A stretch of DNA of 64,000 bases from Mariniphaga sp041687255 (GCA_041687255.1 JAWLCL010000020.1:1-64000); one strand, 5' to 3'. Counted from the stretch's first letter, positions 16,951-26,455 are shown. Made by a program: numbers and translations. The notes: generated by a model not told the origin, from the letters alone.

Positions 16951-18318
16951 ATGGAAAGTTCAATTATACAAACAGATGTGCTGGTCATTGGAAGCAGTGC
17001 TGCCGGATTGGTATGCGCATTGACAGGAAAAAGGGTATACCCCGCGAAAAAGTTTACAGTAGCGACCAGGTTTCCTAAAACCTTAATCCCTTGTGGGATT
17101 CCATATATTTTTGGTTCGGTAGGATCTTCTGATAAAGATATTTTGCCTGCCGACAAGATGTTTGAGGCCAGTAATATTGATATGGTGGTTGATGAGGCTG
17201 AATCCATTCAACTGGAAGAAAAAACTGTTAGGTTTAAATCGGGGAAGGTAATTGCCTACAATAAGCTGGTTATCGGCACCGGCTCTTTGCCAATACATCC
17301 CACCTGGTTAACGGGGGCAGACCTTGAAAATGTATTTACAGTGCCTAAAAGCAAGGAATACCTTGATGCCATGCATGAAAAGCTGATGAAATTCAGAAAA
17401 ATTGCCGTTATAGGTGCCGGTTTTATTGGTGTTGAACTTGCCGATGAACTAAAAAAAGACGGTAAGGAGGTTACTCTTATCGAAAAACTTCCCAGGATAC
17501 TTGGATTGGCCTTTGATGGTGATGTTTCAGAAAGGGCAGAGGAGTTGTTAAGAGGTCGTGGAGTAAATTTGATGACAGGTACATTGGTTTCGGAGATTAC
17601 CGGCAACGGCAAGGCGGATGGTGTTCTTTTTGAAAAAGGGGAGAAACTTGAAGCCGATGCTGTTATATTGGCTTTAGGCTACGAACCGAATTCAAAGCTG
17701 GCTGCGGATGCCGGATTACCCGTCAGTGACAAGGGGTTCATTAAAGTGGATGATTATATGCGGACTCCCTATGCCGATGTGTTCGCTGTGGGTGACTGTG
17801 CCGAAAAACGTGATTTTATTACCCGTAAACCTTCTCCTGTCATGCTGGCTTCAACTGCATGTGCCGAAGCGCGCATAGCGGGGATGAACCTGTTTAAGCT
17901 GTCGGCAATAAAAACCTTCATAGGCACCATTTCCATTTTTTCCACTGCAATTGGCAATACAGGGTTCGGTGTTGCCGGAATTACCGAAGCTCAGGCAGAG
18001 GCAGAAAATTTTGATTACATAACAGGCACATTCGAAGGCATCGACCGGCATCCCGGAACACTGGCCGATACGCATAAACAATACGTAAAACTGGTTGTCG
18101 GACGTGAATCGGGCGTAATCCTTGGTGGTGAAGTGTATGGAGGCCTGTCGGCAGGTGAACTTACCAACACACTTGGCATCATCGTTCAGAACCGTATGAC
18201 ATTGAATTCACTGCTTACTGCCCAGTTTGGAACACATCCCCTGCTCACCGCCTCTCCGGCAGGTTATCCCCTGGTGAAAGCAGCCGAAAGCGCAGCAGGA
18301 AAGGTGATGTTTAAGTAG
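16951..18318 (+). CDS. FAD/NAD(P)H disulfide oxidoreductase, NADH oxidase/CoA-disulfide reductase-like
   Basis: A 455-residue cytosolic flavoprotein of the single-cysteine class. The first nucleotide motif is VLVIGSSAAGLVCALTG, the active-site cysteine is Cys48 in TLIPCGIPYIFG, the NAD(P)H motif is IAVIGAGFIGVELADELKKD (near residue 150), and FAVGDCAE (near residue 274) is the second FAD motif. The C-terminal dimerisation domain is complete. Such enzymes reduce oxygen, CoA disulfide, or sulfane sulfur and polysulfide; these cannot be separated by sequence alone. No rhodanese domain is fused, unlike the CoADR-Rhd form. A paired repeat directly upstream suggests regulation, perhaps by redox or sulfur state. 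Confidence 0.85.
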   Translation: MESSIIQTDVLVIGSSAAGLVCALTGKRVYPAKKFTVATRFPKTLIPCGIPYIFGSVGSSDKDILPADKMFEASNIDMVVDEAESIQLEEKTVRFKSGKVIAYNKLVIGTGSLPIHPTWLTGADLENVFTVPKSKEYLDAMHEKLMKFRKIAVIGAGFIGVELADELKKDGKEVTLIEKLPRILGLAFDGDVSERAEELLRGRGVNLMTGTLVSEITGNGKADGVLFEKGEKLEADAVILALGYEPNSKLAADAGLPVSDKGFIKVDDYMRTPYADVFAVGDCAEKRDFITRKPSPVMLASTACAEARIAGMNLFKLSAIKTFIGTISIFSTAIGNTGFGVAGITEAQAEAENFDYITGTFEGIDRHPGTLADTHKQYVKLVVGRESGVILGGEVYGGLSAGELTNTLGIIVQNRMTLNSLLTAQFGTHPLLTASPAGYPLVKAAESAAGKVMFK

Positions 18319-18331
18319 ATTTGAAGAGCTG

Positions 18332-18407
18332 AATTTTGTTGCTGTACTTTTCAGTTGGCCGGTATATGTTTTTCCCTGCCGGTACGATGGTATGGCAACA
18401 AAATTTT
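18332..18407. terminator. inverted repeat between convergent genes
   Basis: AATTTTGTTGC at 18332-18342 pairs with GCAACAAAATT at 18395-18405 across a 52-nt loop that has its own smaller pairing (GCCGGTA repeats). It lies between the stop of the flavoprotein and the stop of the phosphate transporter, so a bidirectional terminator is possible, though the loop is long. Confidence 0.35.
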
Positions 18408-18432
18408 AGTTTCAGAAATGGAGTTCTGCGTG

Positions 18433-19473
18433 CTACAGGTATTCATATACATCGGCCAAATAAATCAGCAGCAGCGACAGAAAAAAAGCAATGAGCGGAG
18501 CAATTATCCACATCAGGAAGAATTTCTTTACTTCCGTCTTTTTAAAAATGTTTTTAGGACCCAGCTTTGCAACCCCTATACCCAGGATGGCTGCCACATT
18601 TAACTGAACCAGTGAGGTTGGTATGCCTTTGGTCACTGAAGCCAGAAGCAGCAGACTGGCAGAAACAAAGGCAATGATGACCGCTTCAAACTTCCCGAAA
18701 AGCACAATTTCCTTACCTGTATTTTGTACAATCTTATGTCCGAACAAGGAACTTCCGATACCAAAGCTGGGGGCAACAATTAAAGTTGAAAGGATCATAA
18801 TCAGAACGAAATTCCTTTCGAGCGGGAGGTTCAATTCATTGGCTGTCATGGCTGCTATTGGACCTGCGGCATTGGCCACATTGTTCGCCCCTATTGAAAA
18901 TGCGACATATAGCGACATTAGCAGTATGATGCCATCCCACACCGGTTTCAGATTGATGTTTTTTGCCCTCGACATTGTCAGTCCTCTGCGGCGCATAGGC
19001 CGGTAAATGTACTTACCCGCCAAATAGCTTATGATGTAGGAGACCACCGGTAGTATGAACCAGGCGGGTATGATTTCAGTAAAGAGTTTCTGCGAATTGA
19101 ATTCATTGAAGTAAAGAGCCGGTGCTACAACAGCGAGAACGGTTGCCTGGCTGGTAGACTGAGGGATACCGGCCAGATTGGAAATAAGCAGCGCTACGGC
19201 CACCGAAAACAAGATTATAGAGGTCACTGTAAACGTCATGCGGTCGGGTTCCAGCAGGTCTTGTCCCATTGTAGTGGCAGTACCCCTGCCGGCAATTATT
19301 GCACCCAGGAATACCATAATGCCAAACAACCCCGGGATGAGGCTTTTTCGTATCACATTTGCCCCGTAAGCCGCTGAAAAAGCCGGCGCCGTTCCACTTC
19401 CGCCCATAGTAATGGCGAGCAGCATTGCTGTAATAAAGGGGATTAAAAGGTGATTGAATAATGGCGACACCAT
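18433..19473 (-). CDS. inorganic phosphate transporter, PiT family
   Basis: A 346-residue inner-membrane permease with about ten hydrophobic segments. The two halves each carry the PiT signature: a divergent one near residues 25-42 (GSGTAPAFSAAYGANVIRKS) and a canonical one in the second half (FSIGANNVANAAGPIAAM). PiT proteins couple phosphate-metal or phosphate-sodium entry to an ion gradient. The first motif starts almost at the N-terminus, so the protein is shorter than E. coli PitA; many Bacteroidota members share this. No PhoU-like gene is beside it. Phosphate supply could be relevant to the VTC polymerase nearby, but the genes are not linked in an operon. Confidence 0.88.
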   Translation of the reverse strand: MVSPLFNHLLIPFITAMLLAITMGGSGTAPAFSAAYGANVIRKSLIPGLFGIMVFLGAIIAGRGTATTMGQDLLEPDRMTFTVTSIILFSVAVALLISNLAGIPQSTSQATVLAVVAPALYFNEFNSQKLFTEIIPAWFILPVVSYIISYLAGKYIYRPMRRRGLTMSRAKNINLKPVWDGIILLMSLYVAFSIGANNVANAAGPIAAMTANELNLPLERNFVLIMILSTLIVAPSFGIGSSLFGHKIVQNTGKEIVLFGKFEAVIIAFVSASLLLLASVTKGIPTSLVQLNVAAILGIGVAKLGPKNIFKKTEVKKFFLMWIIAPLIAFFLSLLLIYLADVYEYL

Positions 19474-19764
19474 TGGTTCATCAAAAGATTACGTGTGGAA
19501 AAACTACATGCAAATGTAGATTAAAATTGAATTCGTTATTTGAATTACTTATAATTAATGGTCTTGAACGAATTGCCTGTTTTCCTTGTTAACAATGTTT
19601 TAAGTGAATAAGCAATCAGGCAGAATGAATAATTTGTTCTTTAGATGTATACTTTGAGCCGGTTTTTAGTTAAAGCTTTGTGCATTAATAACCGGCAGGT
19701 CGAATTTGAAAAGAATAAATTTCAGGCAGGCCCATAAAATAAAGGACAATAAATATCCTGTGTT

Positions 19765-20637
19765 ATGCAAAAGGTATTGATAGCAGGTGCTTCCGGATCT
19801 CTTGGATTTGAGGTGTTGAAGAAACTATGGCAGAAGAAGGTTCCGGTGCGGGCCCTGGTACGTTCGCAAGAGAGCGCCAAACGGGTGGGGGAGTACTGTA
19901 GTAATGTGATTGTTGCCGATGCCCGGAATCCTTCTGAGCTTGAGCAGGCTTTTGAAGGCATTGATGTGGTGTTCTCTGCTGTAGGACGCAGTGTAAGTCT
20001 GTTCAGCGAAGGTGGTTCTTTTGAAGCTATCGACTATGAGATAAATAAAAACCTGGTTGATGGTGCAGCCAATGCCGGTATCAAACGTTTTGTTTATATT
20101 TCCATTGAAGGGGCGGATAAGGCTTCTGATTTAAAAATGGGAAGTGTGCATAAGAGGGTTGAAGACCTGTTGGCGCAGAAACAGATGAATCGTACAATTA
20201 TTCGCCCGGTTGGTTTTTTTTCAGGCTTAAATGATTTGTTGATAATGGGTAAAAAAGGGATTATACCCGTTCCCGGTAAGGGGGAATATAAAACCAATCC
20301 CATTCACCAGGAAGATTTGGCGCAGGTGGTGGTTGACAATCTTTTTGACGGGCCGCAGCTGATGTCGGCAGGAGGGCCTGAGATCTACAGCCGTATGGAA
20401 ATAGCACAGATGGTAAGCCAAAAAACAAAGGGTAAAATAGTTATTGTTCCGCGCCTGGTTATCGGACCCGGATTGCTGTTCCTGAAGTTTGTGGATGATG
20501 ATGTACAAGATAAACTCGATTATTTTAACTATGTTTCGACGAACGATATGGTTGCCCCTTCCTTTGGGCGTAATTCATTGAAAGACTATATTATGAATTT
20601 CGATTTAAATCAGTTGCCCAATGTCAGATTATTATGA
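19765..20637 (+). CDS. NmrA-like/atypical SDR NAD(P)-binding protein
   Basis: A 290-residue Rossmann protein. VLIAGASGSLGFEVLKKL near the N-terminus is the GxxGxxG dinucleotide site, followed by ALVRS (phosphate-binding, NADP-like), VIVADARNPSEL, VVFSAVGRS and RFVYISIEGAD. The Tyr-x-x-x-Lys pair of classical SDRs is not evident, which is usual for the NmrA-like branch. These proteins are often quinone reductases, redox sensors or assembly factors. Its last 17 bases overlap the start of the next gene, a FAD oxidoreductase, so the two are translationally coupled and probably act on related redox chemistry. Confidence 0.82.
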   Translation: MQKVLIAGASGSLGFEVLKKLWQKKVPVRALVRSQESAKRVGEYCSNVIVADARNPSELEQAFEGIDVVFSAVGRSVSLFSEGGSFEAIDYEINKNLVDGAANAGIKRFVYISIEGADKASDLKMGSVHKRVEDLLAQKQMNRTIIRPVGFFSGLNDLLIMGKKGIIPVPGKGEYKTNPIHQEDLAQVVVDNLFDGPQLMSAGGPEIYSRMEIAQMVSQKTKGKIVIVPRLVIGPGLLFLKFVDDDVQDKLDYFNYVSTNDMVAPSFGRNSLKDYIMNFDLNQLPNVRLL

Positions 20638-22051
20638 TGCCATTATAACAGGAAGCGGACCCAATGGGCTGGCAGCTGCTGTTTTTCTTCAGCAGAAAGG
20701 GTTGAAAACAGCTGTTTTTGAACAGGCCGGTAACATGGGCGGCGCTACTAAGACTCAGGAACTGACCCTTCCCGGGTTTAAGCATGATTTGGGTTCAGCC
20801 ATACACCCTCTGTGTTACGATTCACCTTTTTTTAAAACACTGCCGCTTGAAGAATACGGATTATCATGGATTCATCCTGAGGTTCCCTATGCCCATCCTT
20901 TTTCGAACGACAGCGCATATGCCTGTTTTCAAAGCATTGAAGAAACAGCCCAACAGCTGGGGACCGACCGGGAAAACTATATAAGCCTGTTCAACCGGCT
21001 CGTTAACGACTGGCCTCACATTGCTGAAAACATTCTGGGGCCCCTCACTTTTCCAAAACATCCTGTAAAAATGGGCCGCTTTGGCCTGCAGGCCCTATTG
21101 CCGGCACGGGCCTTTGCAAACAGGTATTTTAAAGAGGACAGGACCAAATTGCTTTTCTACGGTGCAGCCGCCCATTCTACTTTGCCGCTGACCAACCTGG
21201 CCACTGCATCCTTTGGATTGGTGCTGAACATCCTGGGGCATAAAGTGGGCTGGCCCTTTCCAAAAGGGGGAGCAGGAAAAATTATTGAAGCCCTTACCGG
21301 TTATTATGAACATCTGGGTGGTGAACTCTTCCTTAATTACCGGGTAAACGATATCCGGGAGTTGCCTAAAGCATCTGCCTACCTGTTTGATGTTACGCCG
21401 AAGCAGTTGCTTGAAATTAAAGGCACCCGTTTTTCTTCTTTATACCGGAAACGGCTTTCCCGGTACAGTTATGGAGCAGGCGTTTTTAAAATTGACTGGG
21501 CGCTTTCCGATCCCATACCCTTTAAAAGCGAAATATGCCGTAAGGCCGGAACCGTCCATCTGGGGTTTTCTACGTGTGAAATAGAAAACTCCGAAGCGCT
21601 GGTGCATAAAGAGAGGATTGCCGAATCTCCCTATGTCCTGGTTGCCCAACATACGGTTTTTGACGATAGCCGGGCACCGGAGGGGAAACACACCGGATGG
21701 GCCTATTGTCATGTACCCAACGGCAGCGTGCAGGATATGACGGAAGCTGTGGAAAACCAGGTTGAAAAAGTAGCGCCCGGATTTAAAGCTTGCATTCTTC
21801 ACCGGACCACCCACAACACCATGCAAATGGAGGCTATAAATCCCAACCTCGTGGGAGGTGATATTAACGGCGGGAAACAGGACATAACACAGCTTTTTAC
21901 CCGGCCTGTGGCCCGCATTTCGCCCTATTCAACTCCTGATGAGAGGGTGTACATCTGTTCGTCATCTACTCCGCCCGGGGGTGGGGTGCACGGTATGTGC
22001 GGCTACAATGCTGCCCTGAAGGTATGGAAGGATCATTTTGAGGGGAAGTAG
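20621..22051 (+). CDS. phytoene desaturase-like FAD oxidoreductase
   Basis: This 476-residue protein begins with the ADP-binding motif YDAIITGSGPNGLAAAVFLQ and the downstream GGATKTQELTLPGFKHDLG segment of the CrtI/phytoene-dehydrogenase-related family. A C-terminal FAD motif with SSSTPPGGGVHGMCGYNAA closes the fold. Family members act on isoprenoids, fatty-acyl chains or retinol-like compounds. No other carotenoid gene (crtB, crtY) is nearby, so a carotenoid role is not supported. The start overlaps the end of the NmrA-like gene by 17 bp, and I chose this ATG because it begins right at the nucleotide-binding strand. Confidence 0.85.
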   Translation: MSDYYDAIITGSGPNGLAAAVFLQQKGLKTAVFEQAGNMGGATKTQELTLPGFKHDLGSAIHPLCYDSPFFKTLPLEEYGLSWIHPEVPYAHPFSNDSAYACFQSIEETAQQLGTDRENYISLFNRLVNDWPHIAENILGPLTFPKHPVKMGRFGLQALLPARAFANRYFKEDRTKLLFYGAAAHSTLPLTNLATASFGLVLNILGHKVGWPFPKGGAGKIIEALTGYYEHLGGELFLNYRVNDIRELPKASAYLFDVTPKQLLEIKGTRFSSLYRKRLSRYSYGAGVFKIDWALSDPIPFKSEICRKAGTVHLGFSTCEIENSEALVHKERIAESPYVLVAQHTVFDDSRAPEGKHTGWAYCHVPNGSVQDMTEAVENQVEKVAPGFKACILHRTTHNTMQMEAINPNLVGGDINGGKQDITQLFTRPVARISPYSTPDERVYICSSSTPPGGGVHGMCGYNAALKVWKDHFEGK

Positions 22052-22139
22052 TAATTCAGTGGTTATAAATATATTTATCAAAAATGAAGGCATTAACCAA
22101 GCCTTGACATTTCCGGTGTTATGGAGTTTTCAGGTATGA

Positions 22140-22445
22140 TGTAGTTTATAAGTTGCCCTTTCAGGGCGCAGAAGAAATCATGATCCTTTTCTTATCCGGG
22201 GCGCTGCCACCGGGCTGAATTAAACCAGGCTTTCAGCCTGAAGAGGAAGGTACATGAATTAGCCTCCGGCAGAATTGTTCTGCACCACCATCTTTAAACC
22301 TGAAATGTTTATTTATAAAAGATCGGATTATTACCAAAAAAGTATTTTTATGCACCCCCTAAAAGGGCATTTTATTTCAGCCCAGGGCAGCATCCCGGGT
22401 TTATAAGGGCACGTTTTGACAGGCGCCCTGAAAGGGGCAGCTTAA
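22140..22445. repeat. REP-like cluster of short palindromes
   Basis: Between convergent genes is a run of short GC-rich palindromes: GCCCTTTCAGGGC near 22154, CAGGCTTTCAGCCTG near 22228, CCCCTAAAAGGG near 22353, CCCAGGGCAGCATCCCGGG near 22381 and GCGCCCTGAAAGGGG near 22422. Their wording resembles the interspersed extragenic palindromes common in Bacteroidota. No coding frame fits. The remainder of the 22052-22609 gap is otherwise featureless apart from the terminator at its right end. Confidence 0.6.
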
Positions 22446-22495
22446 TACAGTTGCATTTATTGAAGGGCTGGTGACCTGGTGAGGTTCTGAAAAAG

Positions 22496-22545
22496 AAAAG
22501 TCCGCTTCTTTACCGAATTTTCAATGGTCAAAGAAACGGACTTTT
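22496..22545. terminator. strong bidirectional terminator
   Basis: AAAAGTCCG at the left pairs with CGGACTTTT at the right. The stem continues through TTCTTTnCC/GGnCAAAGAA with a few mismatches, and there are A and T tracts on the two sides. It separates the convergent desaturase-like and GH92 genes. Confidence 0.85.
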
Positions 22546-22609
22546 GTATTTTATTAAATCCATGCAGAATATTCCAGAGCTACAGGATATTTGTACTTGT
22601 TAGAAAAGA

Positions 22610-24841
22610 CTAATAAACCACCGATTTTGGCCGGTTTTCCATAGCCTTTCCAAATTCTTTGTTCGGAGTGCTGCCCATCTGAAATACCAGTTCTCCTCCA
22701 TTCATGAGCTCCTTATGGGTGATGAATGTTTTTTCATACGGATGACCGTTAAGTGTTGCCGATTGGATATACAGGTTTTCGGGACCGTTGTTTTCTGCAA
22801 CTACCCTGAACGACTTATCGCCGGGCAAGGCAATTTCAGCTTCATCAAACATGGGGCTTCCAAACACATAGGCCCCGTTTGAAGGGTTAGCCGGATAAAA
22901 TCCAAGTGATGAAAATACATACCAGGCCGACATCTGGCCGCAATCTTCATTGCCACAAAGCCCGTCGGGCTTATCGTTATACATTGTGGTGCATATCTCA
23001 CGCACTTTTTCAGCGCTTTTCCATTGCTGACCTGCCCACGCATACATGTAAGAGATGTGATGGCTGGGCTCATTCCCATGTGCATATTGCCCGATAAGAC
23101 CGGTTATGTCAGCCGAAGCGCCTTCCACTTTAATCGATTCAATTGTGAAAAGGCTGTCGAGCTTGGTTACGAATGCTTCTTCGCTGCCGAACAATTCAAT
23201 CAATCCTTCCACATCGTGCGGAACCAGCCATGTATACTGCCATGCGTTTCCTTCGCAATAATCGTCCACACGGTGCTGCGATGAAATGGGATTGAAAGGT
23301 GAGCGCCAGGAGCCGTCAGCCATTTTTCCCCGCATAAATCCTGTAGATGAATCAAAGTAGTTTTGATAATATTTGGCTCTTTTAGCAAAATATTCTGCAT
23401 CCTCTGTTTTACCCATTGCTGAAGCCATTGCTGCCAATCCCCAGTCGTCGATGGCATATTCCATAGCCCGTGCCACCGATTCCACCTGTGAGTCGGCCGG
23501 GATATAACCCTGCGACTTTACATAGTCGCCACCGCGTTCATCCAGAAGAGCCGAGGTTTTCATAGCTTCAAAAGCCAGTTCGGCATCAAAGCCGCGGAAC
23601 CCTTTCAGGTAAGCATCGGCAATTACCGGGACAGCCGAGTAGCCTACCATGGTGTTGGTTTCGTTGCCGTGTAAATGCCAGATGGGCAATTTTCCCTGCT
23701 GCTCGTAGATGGCCAGCATCGAATTGATAAAATCATCCACCCTTTCAGTCTGGAAGATTGTAAACAGCGGATGGGCGGCCCTGTAGGTATCCCATAGTGA
23801 AAAAGTAGTATAGGTGTCGTAGCCCGGACTTGTATGTACTTCTTTGTCAACTCCCCTGTAATCACCATTTACATCATTGAAAAGCGACGGAGCTATCATC
23901 GTATGGTACAGGGCAGTGTAAAATGTCCGTTTATCCGCTTCACTGCCGGTTTCAATCCTGATTTTACCCAGCTCGTTGTTCCATTTTTCCCGTGCCTGGT
24001 TTTTTACGGTGTCAAAATCCCAGTGGCTGACTTCCGCCGCCAGGTTGGCCTTTGCTCCTTCGGTACCAACCGGAGAAATGGCCGTTTTAGCCAGCAGTTC
24101 GCCCGTGCCTTCAAAACCGATACGGGCGGTTACCTGCCCCACTTTTTCATGGGAAGCCAGAATTTCAAAGCTTGTAATTTCTTTTGAGAACTCGGTGTGA
24201 AAAAACACCCTCTGGTCGTTTGCCCAACCTCTTGAAAAACGATGTCCTTCAATACTGTTTGAGCCTACCTTGTTGATCTGCCCGCTTCTCAGCTGGTCCC
24301 AGCCGGTGCCGTACCTGAGGTCAACAATAACGTACGAATTTTCTCCTTCATTGTAATCGTATTTGTGCACACCCACACGCTCGGTAGCCGACAGGTGAGC
24401 ATCGATGTTATACCTGTCAACATGAACGTAATAATATCCCGCTTCTGCTTTTTCCCTGTCGTGCGAATATTGCGATTTCCAGTTGAATGCTGAATCTTTA
24501 TCTGCTTCCGGGTTATACTTGTCGGAAACGGGCATAAATATTACATCTCCCAAATCACCTATTCCGGTTCCGCTAAGATGGGTGTGGGCGAAACCAACCA
24601 AAACCGAGTCGGAATAATGGTAGCCTGAGCACCAGTCCCATCCCTGTGTTTGGTTGTTCGGCCCCAGCTGAACCGCCCCGAAGGGCACATTTGCCCCGAC
24701 AAATACGTGGCCGTGATAGTCGCTCCCAATGTATGGATCAACAAAATAAGCCAGGTCGGTTTCCGAAGTTTTATTTTCCTGTTGCTGGCATGCCAGCCCT
24801 AATAAAAGAACCGGCAGGAGAGCAAGAATTCTAATTTTCAT
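22610..24841 (-). CDS. GH92 family alpha-mannosidase lipoprotein
   Basis: A 743-residue lipoprotein (signal ending LLGLAC, Cys18). The N-terminal beta-sandwich begins YFVDPYIGSDYHGHVFVGAN and includes CSGYHYSDSVLVGFAHTHLS. The (alpha/alpha)6 domain has FSLWDTYRAAHPLFT, GNETNTMVGYSA, EGNAWQYTWLVPHD, HGNEPSHH and GNEDCGQMSAWYVFSSLGFY, all hallmarks of GH92, calcium-dependent exo-alpha-mannosidases acting on N-glycan or yeast-mannan linkages. Full length suggests an active enzyme, probably surface- or periplasm-facing. It is preceded by the terminator of the DUF1080 gene and has no SusCD beside it, so it is not in a local utilisation locus. Confidence 0.93.
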   Translation of the reverse strand: MKIRILALLPVLLLGLACQQQENKTSETDLAYFVDPYIGSDYHGHVFVGANVPFGAVQLGPNNQTQGWDWCSGYHYSDSVLVGFAHTHLSGTGIGDLGDVIFMPVSDKYNPEADKDSAFNWKSQYSHDREKAEAGYYYVHVDRYNIDAHLSATERVGVHKYDYNEGENSYVIVDLRYGTGWDQLRSGQINKVGSNSIEGHRFSRGWANDQRVFFHTEFSKEITSFEILASHEKVGQVTARIGFEGTGELLAKTAISPVGTEGAKANLAAEVSHWDFDTVKNQAREKWNNELGKIRIETGSEADKRTFYTALYHTMIAPSLFNDVNGDYRGVDKEVHTSPGYDTYTTFSLWDTYRAAHPLFTIFQTERVDDFINSMLAIYEQQGKLPIWHLHGNETNTMVGYSAVPVIADAYLKGFRGFDAELAFEAMKTSALLDERGGDYVKSQGYIPADSQVESVARAMEYAIDDWGLAAMASAMGKTEDAEYFAKRAKYYQNYFDSSTGFMRGKMADGSWRSPFNPISSQHRVDDYCEGNAWQYTWLVPHDVEGLIELFGSEEAFVTKLDSLFTIESIKVEGASADITGLIGQYAHGNEPSHHISYMYAWAGQQWKSAEKVREICTTMYNDKPDGLCGNEDCGQMSAWYVFSSLGFYPANPSNGAYVFGSPMFDEAEIALPGDKSFRVVAENNGPENLYIQSATLNGHPYEKTFITHKELMNGGELVFQMGSTPNKEFGKAMENRPKSVVY

Positions 24842-24959
24842 TTTTATAATTTAATAGTTTTCAAAAGCGTCCGATGGAATTGTCCTGATTTTTTAACGGT
24901 ATTCAGGGGCAGTTAGTATGCTGTTTAAGGTCAATAACATCGTTAATAATTTACAGCAG

Positions 24960-25009
24960 AAAAGCCCGGTACTTTATCAACCGCTGGTTGAATAAAGTAC
25001 CGGACTTTA
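24960..25009 (-). terminator. strong terminator of the DUF1080 gene
   Basis: AAAGCCCGGTACTTTAT and ATAAAGTACCGGACTTT form an almost perfect stem of about 17 bp, extended by CAACC/GGTTG with a short loop. It lies just downstream of the DUF1080 stop on the minus strand and upstream of GH92, so GH92 needs its own promoter or read-through. Confidence 0.88.
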
Positions 25010-25034
25010 ATACTGTTGTCAGTGAATAAGTCGA

Positions 25035-25772
25035 TTATAATTCCCTGATTTTAATGTTTTTGAACCATACGGTGTAGCCATGGTCCTGAAGGCCAATGTA
25101 TCCTTTTTTAGCGATGCCTTCGGTAAAGCCGGGGAAATTTTTGAACTTACTGTTTTGTACCAGCTTGTCCCATTCAGGTGTCCAAAGGGTATAGTTAACC
25201 ACTTCTTTACCGTTCATGGTATGGCTGACTTTTCCGTCTTTAACTTTAATAACTACTGTGTTCCACTCACCTGCAGGGTTAACTGTATTGGGGTCAGCTG
25301 CAATCATATCGTAGAGCGAGCCCGCCAGGTGAGAGTCAATTTTATTATCTGTTGCATTCTCATTATCGAGTACCTGAATTTCAGGGGCAGCATAATAAAT
25401 TGGTTTTCCCTCTTCTTCACGTATGTTGTAGAAGATACCGGAATTGGCTTTATCGCCGGCTTTCCAGTCGATCGATAACTCAAAGTTGCTGAACTCTTTG
25501 TCTCCAAAGATAATATCTCCATTAGCTCCATGCCCTTCTTGTCGGCCTTCACCCAGGAAAACTTTCATGGCATTGTCTTCGATGGTCCAGTTGGCAGGCA
25601 TTTCATTGTTATTATACTGCCTCCATCCATCAAAATTTTTACCGTTAAACAGCAGTTCCCATCCTTCTTTCTTTTCCTTGCGCGTAAGCTTGTTTGCTTT
25701 CTGTGCAAATGCGACTGAAGAAGAAACCACCAAAACAGCTAAAAGAATTGTTGCAAAAACATTTCTGGTCAT
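25035..25772 (-). CDS. secreted DUF1080 (3-keto-disaccharide hydrolase-like) protein
   Basis: A 245-residue exported protein with a signal peptide ending near SVAFAQ. The rest is one DUF1080 beta-sandwich: GWELLFNGKNFDGWRQY, then ANWTIEDNAMKV, GDIIFGDKEFSNFELSIDWK, NSGIFYNIREE, PEIQVLDNE and YIGLQDHGYTVWFKNIKIRE. DUF1080 members include hydrolases of 3-keto-glucosides and other laminin-G-like sugar-binding proteins; the reaction here is not known. Homologues often sit with Gfo/Idh/MocA oxidoreductases, but here the neighbours are RF3, a UPF0316 protein and GH92. A perfect 7-bp-arm palindrome sits immediately before the start and may be an operator. Confidence 0.87.
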   Translation of the reverse strand: MTRNVFATILLAVLVVSSSVAFAQKANKLTRKEKKEGWELLFNGKNFDGWRQYNNNEMPANWTIEDNAMKVFLGEGRQEGHGANGDIIFGDKEFSNFELSIDWKAGDKANSGIFYNIREEEGKPIYYAAPEIQVLDNENATDNKIDSHLAGSLYDMIAADPNTVNPAGEWNTVVIKVKDGKVSHTMNGKEVVNYTLWTPEWDKLVQNSKFKNFPGFTEGIAKKGYIGLQDHGYTVWFKNIKIREL

Positions 25773-25786
25773 AATATAAAATTTTT

Positions 25787-25801
25787 GTGCTGAATCAGCA
25801 C
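25787..25801. promoter_or_regulatory. palindrome GTGCTGA-A-TCAGCAC
   Basis: A perfect inverted repeat with 7-bp arms lies 15 bp upstream of the DUF1080 start codon, in the leader of the message. It could be an operator or a small RNA hairpin at the ribosome-binding region. No T tract follows on the minus strand that would make it a terminator. Confidence 0.4.
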
Positions 25802-25876
25802 GTGAATAATAAAAGGTTTAATGATTTATCCTGCGAATATAATGAAAAGCTGTAAACAGTATATCGGGCAGGATAA

Positions 25877-26455
25877 TTATTTTACTTTTCGCCACCTACG
25901 TGCCGCCTCTTTTACCGGGAAAACACCATGGCTTACCGATTTGACATCCTCAATTGAATAGAATGCCTTCGGATTGGTCGATTTTACTATGTTCTCAACT
26001 TTCTGAATTTCATTTCGTTTAATGATGCTGTAAATAATGCTTACATTTTCACTGCTGCCTTTGGCTTCATGATGCGTAATTCCGTACCCTGCATTTTTTA
26101 AATTAATTATTAAATCTCCGGCGCTTTTGCGGGTAATGATCTGAATTTTAACGATACCCATTGCCAGTTTTTCCTCCAGAATAAGTCCTATGTAATTTCC
26201 GGTAGCAAAGCCCCCGGCATAGGCGATGTAGTTCATCCAGTTATCGAGGTTCTGAAATATACGTGCAATGGCAATCAACCAGATTAACACTTCAAAAAAA
26301 CCAAGTATTGGCGCCCAAAGTTTCTGCCCCTTGGAGACCATCACAATGCGGATGGTACCAATGGTAACATCCAGTATCCGGGCAATAAAAATAAGAAACG
26401 GTAAAATTATATATGCAAATAATGTGCTGTCGAAAAAGGTTTCTGAAATGAACAT
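25877..26455 (-). CDS. UPF0316/DUF2179 membrane protein
   Basis: A 192-residue protein with three membrane segments in its first 105 residues (LFAYIILPFLIFIARILDV, the LWAPILGFFEVLIWLIAIAR region and the AYAGGFATGNYIGL region), then a cytoplasmic DUF2179 domain. VTIGTIRIVMVSKG between the first two is characteristic of UPF0316. The function is unknown. It lies 117 bp downstream of the RF3 gene and carries its own promoter-like element, so it may be transcribed alone. Confidence 0.85.
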   Translation of the reverse strand: MFISETFFDSTLFAYIILPFLIFIARILDVTIGTIRIVMVSKGQKLWAPILGFFEVLIWLIAIARIFQNLDNWMNYIAYAGGFATGNYIGLILEEKLAMGIVKIQIITRKSAGDLIINLKNAGYGITHHEAKGSSENVSIIYSIIKRNEIQKVENIVKSTNPKAFYSIEDVKSVSHGVFPVKEAARRWRKVK

